From NCBI GenBank assembly GCA_944390885.1, contig CALXRP010000001.1, positions 1-64,000 of the forward strand: a stretch of 64,000 bases of DNA. The letters are read 5' to 3'. Origin of the DNA: an uncultured Alphaproteobacteria bacterium. Its GTDB lineage: Bacteria > Pseudomonadota > Alphaproteobacteria > RF32 > CAG-239. A model generated the notes under the pieces. That model was not told the origin of the DNA, did not search any database, and saw only the letters and a program-made list of their open reading frames with translations. The translations under genes were made by a program, and so were the position numbers. The stretch's first letter is position 1. Every line of letters begins with the position of its first letter. Below, one piece after another: positions 1 to 7,167 of the stretch.

Positions 1-341
1 AAAAAAGCTCCTCTTTTCGGGGCTTTTTTTGTATCTGAAAAACACTTTCTTTTCTGCGGGATTCGAACCAAGGTTCGATCTGGCTCGTAAGCTCACGCTG
101 CGCGCTCCCTAACTCGCTGCGGTCACTCCGTTTGTAACGCTTGCCTGCCTTCGTTTTCTCTCGGCCGCAAGCTAACAAACTTTCGCCTGTCGGCATAAAA
201 CAACCGGAGCAACGGTTGTTTTATTTTCTCCAGCCCGCCGGGTGCGCCATTAAAAAAGCTCCTCTTTTCGGGGCTTTTTTTGTATCTGAAAAACACTTTC
301 TTTTCTGCGGGATTCGAACCAAGGTTCGGTCTGGCTCGTAA
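1..341. repeat. Direct repeat unit carrying a tRNA-Arg-like 3' end
   Basis: A 90-bp block at 1-90 recurs at 252-341 with one mismatch. It starts with a terminator-like hairpin (GCTCC/GGGGC followed by T7). Between the copies lie an imperfect hairpin (GTTTGTAACGCTTGC near 150 against GCAAGCTAACAAAC near 170), a perfect 10-bp hairpin at 197-222 (AAAACAACCG/CGGTTGTTTT), and GCCCGCCGGGTGCGCCA at 233-249, which resembles the 3' end of alphaproteobacterial tRNA-Arg including CCA. The repeat therefore reads as terminator, body, hairpin, tRNA 3' end, terminator again. The tRNA itself is not in view and presumably lies just left of the window. No gene is supported in 1-486. Confidence 0.7.
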
Positions 342-486
342 AAATTTTCCGTATTTGTAATATAATCAAACTTTCTGTGGGATAACCGGTAAATAAAAAT
401 TTTGCTTTTTGTTAAATTACGTTATTGATTTCTGGATTAAATGACGTTAGGTTATAGTGTAATAAATGTTAAAGAGGTGAGTTAAA

Positions 487-768
487 GTGACTAGATCTGA
501 ATTAATTGAAAAAATTGCAAACAAAAATCCGCACCTGATGCTGAAAGATGTTGAAAGAATTGTGGCGGTTATTTTTGATACGATTATTGCTTCGCTGGCA
601 AAAGGCGAGAGAGTCGAGTTTCGCGGCTTCGGTGCTTTTTCCGTCCGCAACCGCAGTTCCCGCATTGCAAAGAATCCGCGTACCGGTGAACAGGTCAGCG
701 TTGAAGAAAGAAAAATTCCTCATTTCAAAATCGGAAAGCAGTTGTTTGAACTCTTAAATAATAAATAA
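487..768 (+). CDS. ihfB: Integration host factor subunit beta
   Basis: This 93-residue protein of the HU/IHF fold bends DNA as one half of a heterodimer. Residues 1-45 form the helical dimerisation part. The FRGFGAFSV stretch and the NPRTGEQV beta-arm, whose proline intercalates into DNA, are clear. The PHLMLKDVE segment near the N-terminus and the [14 protein letters not shown] tail favour IHF-beta over HU. Start is GTG at 487, preceded by AGAGGTG at 473-479. It lies 24 nt upstream of the LapA-like gene and probably shares its transcript. It is not next to rpsA, unlike in E. coli. Confidence 0.92.
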   Translation: MTRSELIEKIANKNPHLMLKDVERIVAVIFDTIIASLAKGERVEFRGFGAFSVRNRSSRIAKNPRTGEQVSVEERKIPHFKIGKQLFELLNNK

Positions 769-791
769 CTTCAGAAGAAAAGGCTCGCTAC

Positions 792-1184
792 ATGAATTTT
801 ATAAAAATGCTCATAGGTTTGCCGGTTATTGCCATTGTTTTGGTTTTTGCTTTTGTGAACAATGATTTGGCTGTGTTTAACTTATGGCCTTTTTATATTG
901 AAATTACCGTTTCACTCAGCGTAGCCATTGTTTTTTTCATCTTGTTCGGCTTTTTGTTCGGCTGGCTGTTTACATGGTTGTCTTATGCGCCTGTCCGCAA
1001 GGCTTTGCGCCAGCAGAAAAAGCAAAATAAAAAGCTTAATAAAGAACAGGAAAAACTGGTGAAAGAAGTTCAGGGACTCCATGAGAATATTGAAACCCTG
1101 AAAGCTGATGAGAATAAAACTCCGAAACCTTCTTTCAAAGACAGGCTCAAAAATATCTTTGGCAAGAAAAAGCAGGATATTTGA
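792..1184 (+). CDS. lapA: LapA-domain (DUF1049) inner-membrane protein
   Basis: The protein has 130 residues and two membrane helices (about 5-25 and 40-65), then a charged, lysine-rich cytoplasmic coiled coil (about 70-115). This is the architecture of the LapA/YciS family; E. coli LapA helps LapB control LpxC turnover during LPS synthesis. Whether that role applies here is inferred from the family, because no lapB is visible in the window. It sits between ihfB and accD, with gaps of 24 and 31 nt, and all three look co-transcribed. Confidence 0.75.
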   Translation: MNFIKMLIGLPVIAIVLVFAFVNNDLAVFNLWPFYIEITVSLSVAIVFFILFGFLFGWLFTWLSYAPVRKALRQQKKQNKKLNKEQEKLVKEVQGLHENIETLKADENKTPKPSFKDRLKNIFGKKKQDI

Positions 1185-1214
1185 TTTTTGTATTAACAAT
1201 CAGGTTATAATGTT

Positions 1215-2096
1215 ATGAACTGGCTTACAGACTTCGTTCGACCGAAGGTAAAAAAAATATCACAAAAAGAGATTGCCGACAATCTTTGGACCAAGTGTCC
1301 GAACTGCGGGCAGATGCTCTTTTCCAAAGAACTGAAAAAAAGTATGTATGTCTGCACCAAATGCGGACATCATCTGCGCCTGTATGTTGACAAGCGTTTG
1401 AAAATGCTGTTTGACAACGGCGAATATAATGAAATCTCTTTGCCAAAAATCAAAGAAGACCCTTTGAACTTTCGGGATTCAAAAAAATATACCGACCGTT
1501 TGCGCTCTTATCGTAAAGCAACCGGAAATGATGACGCCATTAAAGTCGCACAGGGAGAGATTGGTGGCATTGTCTGTGTAATGGCGATTATGGACTTTTC
1601 GTTTATGGGTGGTTCCATGGGAACAGCTGTCGGCGAGGGAATCGTCAAAGCGGCAGAATTGGCAGTTAAAGGAAACCATCCGCTGATTACGGTAGCTGCA
1701 TCCGGCGGTGCCAGAATGCAAGAAGGTATTTTGTCTTTAATGCAAATGGCGCGTACAACGGCTGCTATCAATATGGTCAAAGAAAAAGGTCTGCCGTTTA
1801 TTTCTATTTTAACAGATCCGACGACCGGCGGTGTTTCGGCTTCTTTTGCCATGCTCGGCGACATTCACATTGCTGAAAAAGGCTGCGTTATCGGTTTTGC
1901 CGGTGCCCGTGTTATTGAGCAGACCATCCGGGAGAAACTGCCGGAAGGTTTTCAACGTGCGGAATACTTAAAAGAGCATGGTATGGTCGATATTGTGGTT
2001 GAACGCTCACAGATGAAAAACGAACTGGTTAAAGTCATTAGCATTTTGATGCACCAAAAACCACGGTTGAGTACATTAGCCATTACAGCTGGTTAA
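1215..2096 (+). CDS. accD: Acetyl-CoA carboxylase carboxyltransferase subunit beta
   Basis: AccD is the beta half of the carboxyltransferase that moves carboxyl from biotin to acetyl-CoA, giving malonyl-CoA for fatty acid synthesis. The 293-residue length is typical. A four-cysteine zinc ribbon is visible (Cys28, Cys31, Cys47, Cys50), followed by the crotonase-type core with SGGARMQEG and the TTGGVSASFA oxyanion-hole region. It is the last gene of the ihfB-lapA-accD group and is closed by a strong terminator. The folC gene often found next to accD in alphaproteobacteria is absent. Confidence 0.96.
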   Translation: MNWLTDFVRPKVKKISQKEIADNLWTKCPNCGQMLFSKELKKSMYVCTKCGHHLRLYVDKRLKMLFDNGEYNEISLPKIKEDPLNFRDSKKYTDRLRSYRKATGNDDAIKVAQGEIGGIVCVMAIMDFSFMGGSMGTAVGEGIVKAAELAVKGNHPLITVAASGGARMQEGILSLMQMARTTAAINMVKEKGLPFISILTDPTTGGVSASFAMLGDIHIAEKGCVIGFAGARVIEQTIREKLPEGFQRAEYLKEHGMVDIVVERSQMKNELVKVISILMHQKPRLSTLAITAG

Positions 2097-2114
2097 TCGT
2101 GATTAACTAAAAAA

Positions 2115-2149
2115 ATGCCTTGCCGATATTTTTCGCAAGGTATTTTTTT
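2115..2149 (+). terminator. Intrinsic terminator after accD
   Basis: A hairpin with ATGCCTTGC paired to GCAAGGTAT is followed by a run of T, 18 nt after the accD stop codon. An open frame starting inside this hairpin at 2115 is therefore unlikely to be the real start of the next gene. Confidence 0.85.
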
Positions 2150-2201
2150 ATTGCCATTTTGCTGCATTATCTTAAAATATTGCCCAGAAAAGGAGCACAA
2201 A

Positions 2202-2723
2202 ATGAAACTATTGATTATCGGAATGCTCGGCGCGGGAAAATCAACACTCGCTTATCAACTGGCGCAAAAACACAGACTGCCGGTCTTAAGAATCGATGAA
2301 ATCAGCCGCGATAAAGAAACCAATTCTTATTATCCTTTGGAACAACAATATCAGCAGTTGGATGATTTTGTGCTGAAGCATGAAAACTGGATTGCGGAAG
2401 GCTGCCAGAAGTATTTATATGAACGGCTGAAGCCGACATTGGTCGTATATTTGAAAGTATCCCGCCTTACGGCAATATGGCATTTTATAAAAAGATTTTT
2501 TCAGGCCGGAAAACTTGTCGGAAAACAAATTGATCCGGCGCTGCCGGTTCAGGCTTATCATTACCGCAAGCCCACGCTGAAAAAACTTATGCAATGGGAT
2601 GCCGACAATAAAATCATCCGACAGGAAGTTGAAGATTATCTGAGCACCGGCGACAAATGTTTTATGATAATAAAATCGGCAAAAGATTTGCGTGAATTGT
2701 TCAGAATCCTCGACGAGGAATAG
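2202..2723 (+). CDS. P-loop nucleoside/nucleotide kinase-like protein (FlaR/adenylate-kinase-like)
   Basis: The 173-residue protein starts with a Walker A motif, GMLGAGKST (about residues 7-15), followed by a RIDEISRD segment and an ENWIAEG stretch typical of the small kinases annotated as DNA topology modulation (FlaR-related) or adenylate-kinase-like. A lid-like basic region follows. The ATG at 2202 is chosen over an in-frame start at 2115 because AGGAG lies at 2191-2195 and the earlier start falls within the accD terminator. It converges on dnaJ with a 15-nt gap. The true substrate cannot be read from the sequence. Confidence 0.7.
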   Translation: MKLLIIGMLGAGKSTLAYQLAQKHRLPVLRIDEISRDKETNSYYPLEQQYQQLDDFVLKHENWIAEGCQKYLYERLKPTLVVYLKVSRLTAIWHFIKRFFQAGKLVGKQIDPALPVQAYHYRKPTLKKLMQWDADNKIIRQEVEDYLSTGDKCFMIIKSAKDLRELFRILDEE

Positions 2724-2738
2724 TTTATTTCCGATAAA

Positions 2739-3899
2739 TCAGGCCACAGATTTGAATAGGTCTTTAATCTTGTCAAAAAAGCCTTTTGCCTCGGGCTGGC
2801 AATTATCGTCTTCGCTTTCGGCACGGAACGCCTCTAACAGTTCTTTTTGTTTGGGCGTTAAGTTGACCGGCGTTTCAACCCGCATTTTAACAAACAAATC
2901 ACCGCGGCGCTGTGAACGGATGATTGTCATTCCCTGCCCTTTGACCTTATACACCTGATCATTCTGCGTGCCGGCCGTAATGCTCAACTCGATTTTCTCA
3001 CCGTCGATAGAAGGTATTTCTATTTTTCCGCCCAGTGCGGCACAGGCCATAGAGATTGGAATCCGGGCATAAAGATTGGCTCCGTCGCGCTCATACAGCT
3101 TATGTTCCTTAACGGTAATGAAAACGTATAAATCGCCGTTCGCTCCGCCGCGCAGTCCGGCCTGTCCTTCTCCGGCTATCCGCATACGGGTATTGTCTTC
3201 AATCCCTGCCGGAATCTTGATTTTGAGCAGTTTTTCTTTTGGATTAACGCCCCGGCCGCCGCATTTTTTGCAGGCTTCTTTGATAATGCGCCCGGTGCCT
3301 TTGCATTTCGGGCAGGTTGTTTCCAAAATAAAAAATCCGCCCTGGGTTTTGCGAACCTTGCCGCTGCCGTGGCAGGTGGGGCAGACTTCCGGCTCTTTGC
3401 CGTCAGCCGTGCCGTGTCCGTGGCATTCATCACAAACTTCCGTTGTCGGAATTTTGATTTCTTTTTCTACACCGGCAAAAGCCTCTTCCAGGCTGATTTC
3501 CAGATTATAACGCAAGTCCGCACCGCGTTCGGCATAATTTCCGCCCTCGGCACCACGTTTGCCGCCACCCATAAATTCGGAAAAGATATCAGAGAAGACA
3601 TCGGAAAAGCCACCGGAACCGAAATTAAACTCAAAACCGCCGAACGGATTGCCGCCGCCCATACCGGCGCCCTGCGTAAAGGCCTGATGTCCGTAACGAT
3701 CATAAGCCGCGCGTTTCTGCTCGTCTTTTAAAACTTCATAAGCCTCGTTGATTTCTTTGAATTTGGTTTCGGCCTCTTTATCTCCCGGATTGCGATCCGG
3801 ATGGTATTTCATGGCCATTTTGCGATAGGCTTTTTTTATTTCTTCACCGCTGGCGTTTTTATCGACTTCCAGCAGCTCATAGTAATCTTGTTCCGTCAT
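2739..3899 (-). CDS. dnaJ: Chaperone DnaJ (Hsp40)
   Basis: This is full-length type I DnaJ of 386 residues and stimulates DnaK ATPase. It has a J domain with HPD at 33-35, a Gly/Phe-rich linker (about 75-115), four CxxCxGxG zinc repeats ([32 protein letters not shown]) and the substrate-binding C-terminal domains. It is not adjacent to dnaK; 3.3 kb containing an SH3 protein, an M20 peptidase and an accessory gap separate them, although both face the same way. A heat-shock-type promoter lies upstream. A J-domain protein without zinc repeats is encoded at 25887. Confidence 0.97.
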   Translation of the reverse strand: MTEQDYYELLEVDKNASGEEIKKAYRKMAMKYHPDRNPGDKEAETKFKEINEAYEVLKDEQKRAAYDRYGHQAFTQGAGMGGGNPFGGFEFNFGSGGFSDVFSDIFSEFMGGGKRGAEGGNYAERGADLRYNLEISLEEAFAGVEKEIKIPTTEVCDECHGHGTADGKEPEVCPTCHGSGKVRKTQGGFFILETTCPKCKGTGRIIKEACKKCGGRGVNPKEKLLKIKIPAGIEDNTRMRIAGEGQAGLRGGANGDLYVFITVKEHKLYERDGANLYARIPISMACAALGGKIEIPSIDGEKIELSITAGTQNDQVYKVKGQGMTIIRSQRRGDLFVKMRVETPVNLTPKQKELLEAFRAESEDDNCQPEAKGFFDKIKDLFKSVA

Positions 3900-3939
3900 T
3901 TTTCCGCCTAAAAATTTTATGGTTCCGTGGTTAATTACT

Positions 3940-3968
3940 ATTTAGGGGTTAAAAATGCCAAAGTCAAG
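3940..3968 (-). promoter_or_regulatory. Candidate RpoH-type promoter of dnaJ
   Basis: Read on the minus strand, CTTG (3968-3965) is followed after 18 nt by CCTAAAT (3946-3940), about 40 nt before the dnaJ start. The same architecture with CCTATAT occurs before dnaK and before the second DnaJ-type gene. It fits the published alphaproteobacterial heat-shock consensus CTTG-N17-18-CYTATNT apart from one base. Confidence 0.6.
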
Positions 3969-3983
3969 CAATTCTGCGATTTT

Positions 3984-4015
3984 TCTTAAAAAGAAAGGCT
4001 CCTTTCTGCGGAGCC
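3984..4015 (-). terminator. Intrinsic terminator after the SH3 gene
   Basis: On the minus strand a GGCTCC/GGAGCC hairpin (plus-strand 3995-4014) is followed by TTTCTTTTT. It lies 13 nt beyond the stop of the SH3-protein gene and upstream of the dnaJ promoter, separating the two units. Confidence 0.8.
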
Positions 4016-4027
4016 CTGAAAAATATT

Positions 4028-4534
4028 TTATTCAATTACTTCTTTAGGATAAATACCATACAAATTCTGCCGGCTGACCCAACCGTCTATCGAATCAAAC
4101 CGGATATGGCAGAAACTTTTTTCTTCCGGACATTTTATGACTTCTCCGACAACCTCGTTTTCTACCTTGGCAATTACTTTGGAATTGTAATCCGGCTTGG
4201 CATAAATATTGTTTTCTCCCGGTGTGGAAACCTTAACCGTCCGTTTGCCGGTCAGCATTGCCTGGTGCACCCAAGATTCCGACCCCTGCCAGTCTTTGAT
4301 TTTGCGCCAAAGCTCAAATTCGGCAATAATCTCAACCGGGGCATATTTTTGCATATAAACCCATTCTATCGGATAGCGGCTGCCGGGGCCGGAACGGGCG
4401 TTTACCAGCTCGGAACGCAGGGATACAAAACGCGGCAGCTTGAGTCCGCTTTCAGTTTCATCATCGGCGGCCCTAACCGATTGCGGCACAGCAAACACCA
4501 ATAATCCAAGAAAAGCAAAAAATATCGCTTTCAT
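4028..4534 (-). CDS. Secreted SH3-domain protein (DUF1058-like)
   Basis: The 168-residue product has a cleavable signal peptide (about 1-22, ending SVRAAD). Two bacterial SH3-like modules follow: one around 35-95, with VNARSGPGSRYPI and a conserved SWVHQAML end, and one around 100-160 ending DGWVSRQNLYGIYP. This matches the alphaproteobacterial DUF1058/SH3_4 family, which is periplasmic and thought to bind cell wall or proteins; no enzymatic role is expected. It is a single-gene unit with its own terminator, transcribed divergently from the M20 peptidase gene. Confidence 0.8.
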   Translation of the reverse strand: MKAIFFAFLGLLVFAVPQSVRAADDETESGLKLPRFVSLRSELVNARSGPGSRYPIEWVYMQKYAPVEIIAEFELWRKIKDWQGSESWVHQAMLTGKRTVKVSTPGENNIYAKPDYNSKVIAKVENEVVGEVIKCPEEKSFCHIRFDSIDGWVSRQNLYGIYPKEVIE

Positions 4535-4632
4535 TTTTATCCCCTCGTTTTAATCATTTGTTATTTTATTTGCAGATATTATGACTAAATAAAATGAATA
4601 AAACGTAAAAAATTGTCATAAGGAAAAAATAA

Positions 4633-5736
4633 ATGGACATTATTCAAACGACTCAGGATTTGATGCGTTTTCGCACCGAAACCGGCAATATTTCCGAGAT
4701 AAAAAAATGTCTGGAATACTGCAAAAATCTGTTTCCCGGACTGGACGTCAAAGGCGGAATTTTTGAATATCCGACAACGTCTCCGGTATTGTTTCTGGCC
4801 AATGCAGATACAAACGATTTTGACGTGCTCTGCCTCGGGCATTTGGATGTTGTACCGGCCAGCGACGATATGTTTGAGCCCAAAATCGTCGACGGAAAAC
4901 TTTACGGACGCGGTTCGCTGGATATGAAGTCTTTTGCCGTTGTCGCCCTTAATTCTTTGGAATATGTGCTCAAAAACAACTTGAACCTCAAATTCGGGGT
5001 TATTCTTTCGACCGATGAGGAAAAAGGCAGTGCCAGCACCCATGCTTTTATGAATGCTCATCCTGACCTGCGGGCAAAAATCGTTTTGGACAACGATGTT
5101 GGCGGCGATATTACCAAAATTGTCAGCAAGTGTAAAAATCCGGTCTTTGTCAAACTGATTTCCAAAGGTAAAGAAGCGCACGGTTCAACACCCTGGGAGG
5201 GCATAGACGCCAATGAACAGCTTATGCAGGCCTGGGTTAATATTCGCAAAATTTATCCGTATTATTCTGCAAACGGCGTTATTCCGGATGACAAATGGAT
5301 TGACACCGTTCATTTTGCAAAAATCAGCGGCGGCGAGGTTTCCAACGTTATTTCCAACGAGGCGGAAGCTCTGCTCGACTTCCGGCTGACCGAAAATTCA
5401 AGCGTTGAGAATCTGCGCAAGAATCTGGACAAATGTATGGTTCCGGGCGTGGAATACAAAATTGTTTCCGAAAGCACTCCGGTTGTTATGGACGAGAACA
5501 ACCCGTATATTCTTGATTATAAAAAATTTGCCGAGAATATTCTGGGGCGGCCGCTGGAATTTGAGCATATCGGCGGGGCGACGGATTCCCGTTCTTTTGC
5601 CGTACGCGGCTCGATTGTGATTATGCATTCCGGTACCGGTGAAGGTATGCACACGCAAGGAGAATATGCCGAAATCGAATCGATTAAGCAAATTGCCGAT
5701 ATTCAGATTAAGTTTCTGGAAAAACTTGGAAAGTGA
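4633..5736 (+). CDS. M20-family metallopeptidase (ArgE/DapE/CPG2-like)
   Basis: This 367-residue cytosolic zinc hydrolase lacks a signal peptide. The co-catalytic metal ligands are recognisable: GHLDVVP near 75, GRGSLDMK near 97, the general-base DEEKGS near 125, and a C-terminal GEGMHTQGEYA histidine. A central dimerisation domain with GKEAHGSTP is also present. Family members remove acyl groups from amino acids or cleave dipeptides. DapE, ArgE or a carboxypeptidase are all possible, and neighbours give no clue. It is shorter than some DapE proteins, so I do not assign a symbol. Confidence 0.85.
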   Translation: MDIIQTTQDLMRFRTETGNISEIKKCLEYCKNLFPGLDVKGGIFEYPTTSPVLFLANADTNDFDVLCLGHLDVVPASDDMFEPKIVDGKLYGRGSLDMKSFAVVALNSLEYVLKNNLNLKFGVILSTDEEKGSASTHAFMNAHPDLRAKIVLDNDVGGDITKIVSKCKNPVFVKLISKGKEAHGSTPWEGIDANEQLMQAWVNIRKIYPYYSANGVIPDDKWIDTVHFAKISGGEVSNVISNEAEALLDFRLTENSSVENLRKNLDKCMVPGVEYKIVSESTPVVMDENNPYILDYKKFAENILGRPLEFEHIGGATDSRSFAVRGSIVIMHSGTGEGMHTQGEYAEIESIKQIADIQIKFLEKLGK

Positions 5737-5749
5737 GGAAAGGAAGAGG

Positions 5750-5778
5750 AAAGGGGGCGTTTGTTTTCCCCCTTTTTT
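5750..5778 (+). terminator. Intrinsic terminator after the M20 peptidase gene
   Basis: AAGGGGG (5751-5757) pairs with CCCCCTT (5768-5774) and is followed by T residues, 14 nt beyond the stop codon. Confidence 0.75.
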
Positions 5779-5911
5779 AATTTTCCCCCCCAAGGGAGAT
5801 TTTTTCTTTCTTCCTGTTTTTCGTTTCTTTCATAAAATTATTTTTTTCTTGTTACTTTTTGGGTGCCAAAGTTCTTTTCTTATTTATTGTTTTTTATAAT
5901 TTATTTTTATT

Positions 5912-5938
5912 GTTACTTTTTGTATGCCAAAAAGTAAC
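5912..5938. repeat. GTTAC hairpin, left flank of a palindromic repeat cluster
   Basis: GTTACTTTTTG (5912-5922) pairs perfectly with CAAAAAGTAAC (5928-5938). A related 10-bp hairpin occurs at 41926-41953, also just upstream of a GCCCT...AGGGC palindrome. No coding potential is supported. Confidence 0.7.
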
Positions 5939-5948
5939 CAAAAAGGCA

Positions 5949-6059
5949 GCCCTACGCTCATTTGCTAAGGTTTCAGAGCAAAATTAACCTCGCTACGCTC
6001 TCTACCATTGTGCTTCAATTTCAGTTTTTGCTCCAAAACCTAAGCTATTCGCAAAGGGC
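5949..6059. repeat. Palindromic element B (111 bp, MITE-like)
   Basis: The ends are long imperfect inverted repeats. The left end runs GCCCT, then CTAAGGTTT and GAGCAAAA; the right end is its complement, TTTTGCTC, AAACC and AGGGC. The centre is unpaired. A 32-bp fragment of the right end recurs at 42141-42172. There is no transposase, so it would be non-autonomous if mobile. Confidence 0.65.
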
Positions 6060-6146
6060 ATCCCAAATCGTGCCGGATGAAAGATTGTGCTTTAGATGGA
6101 AGTGAAAGGGTATAGAGGCACTGTCATTCTCGGGCTTTCTTTTCTT

Positions 6147-6178
6147 GTGTCATTGCCGGACTTGACCCGGGAATCCAC
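6147..6178. repeat. Alphaproteobacterial short palindromic repeat (GGACTTGA type)
   Basis: The core GCCGGACTTGACCCGGGAATCCA belongs to the palindromic family widespread in alphaproteobacterial intergenic DNA; it is stated here only as position and type. Further copies are at 6377-6406, inverted at 6471-6498 (with a fragment near 6511-6526), and at 42209-42239. A degenerate start is visible at 6122. Confidence 0.75.
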
Positions 6179-6187
6179 AAAAGTCAA

Positions 6188-6320
6188 GCCCTGAACTCGT
6201 TTTCTAAGTCTTCGTGAAAAAGTTTAGGCCGTCTAAGCGCAAGGCTAAGACGGCAAGAAGGTATATAGTATTTTTAATTTCCTCTTTTTCACAAAGACTA
6301 AGAAGTACTCGTTAAAGGGC
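6188..6320. repeat. Palindromic element A, copy 1 (133 bp)
   Basis: The element begins GCCCTGAACTCG and ends CGTTAAAGGGC. Its outer arms, each about 35 nt and carrying TAAGTCTTCGTGAAAAAG or its complement, pair imperfectly. An inner hairpin, GCCGTCT/AGACGGC, sits inside. A second copy of exactly 133 bp is at 41965-42097. Such nested symmetry suggests a MITE-like element or a transcribed structured RNA. Confidence 0.75.
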
Positions 6321-6337
6321 ATTTCTAACTCCCCCTG

Positions 6338-6359
6338 CCCCCTCTTAGCAAAGAGGGGG
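6338..6359. repeat. CCCCCTCTT hairpin
   Basis: CCCCCTCTT (6338-6346) pairs perfectly with AAGAGGGGG (6351-6359). A CCCTCTCTT/AAGAGAGGG hairpin occupies the equivalent place (about 42115-42135) after element A copy 2. Confidence 0.6.
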
Positions 6360-6376
6360 AATTGTTTTTAAGCACA

Positions 6377-6498
6377 GTCATTGCCGGACTTGATCCGGCA
6401 ATCCACGTTAATAAATTAGCTTTATTATTGACTTGGATCCCCGGGTCACACCTTCAAGGTGACGCCAAATGGATTGCCGGGTCAAGCCCGGCAATGAC
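6377..6498. repeat. Pair of inverted GGACTTGATCC-type repeats
   Basis: A direct-orientation copy at 6377-6406 and an inverted copy at 6471-6498 face each other around about 65 bp of unique sequence. A short CCGGCAATGAC fragment follows at 6514. The DNA from 6499 to 6616 holds nothing else I can recognise. Confidence 0.65.
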
Positions 6499-6616
6499 AA
6501 TAAAAAAACACAGCCCGGCAATGACCTGCACGGCAGGCGCGCGGCGGGTTGATGTCATTGTGCCCCGTACCCCGCGTTGCTCCGGCATTTTCGGTGAATG
6601 GCTTTGTGCTTTGAAG

Positions 6617-6877
6617 TTACTGCCAAGGATAGTCTTTGGCGTTGATGAGTTTTATTTCCAAGACTTTATCCAGGAATGAAAACAGATATACATATTCTTC
6701 CATTCTCACATGGCAGCTGTTTCTTCTCAATTTTTCTATCCGCCCTTCCATGAAGCTTATATGGTTGGACAATTCACTGCTCGTCAGCCCTCTTTCAGTC
6801 ATTATCCGGTCTAACTCCGCATTGCAATAACTCCGGAAAGTCTTGAACCATTCTTTTCTGTATTTTCTTGATAACAT
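6617..6877 (-). CDS. Small HTH (XRE-like) protein downstream of structured RNA copy 1
   Basis: An 86-residue protein preceded by AAGGAG (minus strand, 8 nt before ATG). Residues about 18-70 resemble a Cro/CI-type helix-turn-helix: LDRIMTERGLTSSEL is followed by a recognition-helix-like EGRIEKLRRN and a hydrophobic YLFSFLDKVLEI helix. The rest is basic N-terminus and a short tail. It begins 24 nt after the terminator of the 160-nt RNA, so it could be read from RNA read-through or from its own promoter. The equivalent position after RNA copy 2 holds only a 19-codon frame. Function is unknown; DNA-binding is inferred. Confidence 0.6.
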   Translation of the reverse strand: MLSRKYRKEWFKTFRSYCNAELDRIMTERGLTSSELSNHISFMEGRIEKLRRNSCHVRMEEYVYLFSFLDKVLEIKLINAKDYPWQ

Positions 6878-6900
6878 TTCTTTCGCTCCTTGAATTTGTT

Positions 6901-7060
6901 AAAACAAAATCCGCCTAAAAACAGGCGGATGGAGCTCAAAAACTGCATAGACTCAGTTGCGCTTATTCGTCCGCAAAACGGCTTATATCACGCACCCCAC
7001 CTAATGCGGAACTAATCTGTAAGATGTTTTTCAGGCACCACAGTCTGTCTCCAGACTGCG
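6901..7060 (-). ncRNA. Structured RNA, copy 1 (unrecognised family)
   Basis: About 160 nt starting near 7060 and ending in an intrinsic terminator (ATCCGCCT/AGGCGGAT, 6909-6930, then a T-rich tract). A 5' hairpin CAGTCTG-GAGA-CAGACTG (7058-7041) has a GNRA loop. Compared with copy 2 at 42343-42504, the stem shows two compensatory pair changes. The blocks GTGGTG, AAAACATCTTACAGATT, TTTGCGGACGAAT and TTTTTGAGCTCCA are invariant. An internal GGTGGGG can pair either with a nearby CCGC or with the CTCCATC abutting the terminator. I do not recognise it as tmRNA, RNase P, SRP or a known riboswitch; an unusual 6S RNA is the main alternative. Confidence 0.7.
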
Positions 7061-7066
7061 ATGTTT

Positions 7067-7094
7067 ATAATAAAGTAACGGAAAGATTTTGCAA
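7067..7094 (-). promoter_or_regulatory. Sigma-70-type promoter of structured RNA copy 1
   Basis: On the minus strand, TTGCAA (7094-7089), a 16-nt spacer and TATTAT (7072-7067). The predicted start is about 7060, right before the 5' hairpin. Copy 2 has TTGCAA, the same 16-nt spacer and TATGAT, at the same distance from its hairpin. Confidence 0.65.
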
Positions 7095-7112
7095 GCGGAT
7101 TTTAGAATGATA

Positions 7113-7143
7113 AAATAAAAAAAGAGGCGGGATGAACCGCCTC
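7113..7143 (-). terminator. Intrinsic terminator after dnaK
   Basis: On the minus strand GAGGCGG (7143-7137) pairs with CCGCCTC (7130-7124) and is followed by T7. It lies 24 nt after the dnaK stop and insulates dnaK from the structured RNA downstream. Confidence 0.85.
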
Positions 7144-7167
7144 CTTTTTTGTGATTCAAGGACAGGT

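Noticed and set aside
141-341. 66-codon frame in the left-edge repeat
   Set aside because: It runs through the tRNA-Arg-like end, hairpin and terminator; no Shine-Dalgarno, and the repeat structure explains it.
6362-6679. 105-codon plus-strand frame near the HTH gene
   Set aside because: It is a translation of the palindromic repeats and the antisense of the HTH gene.
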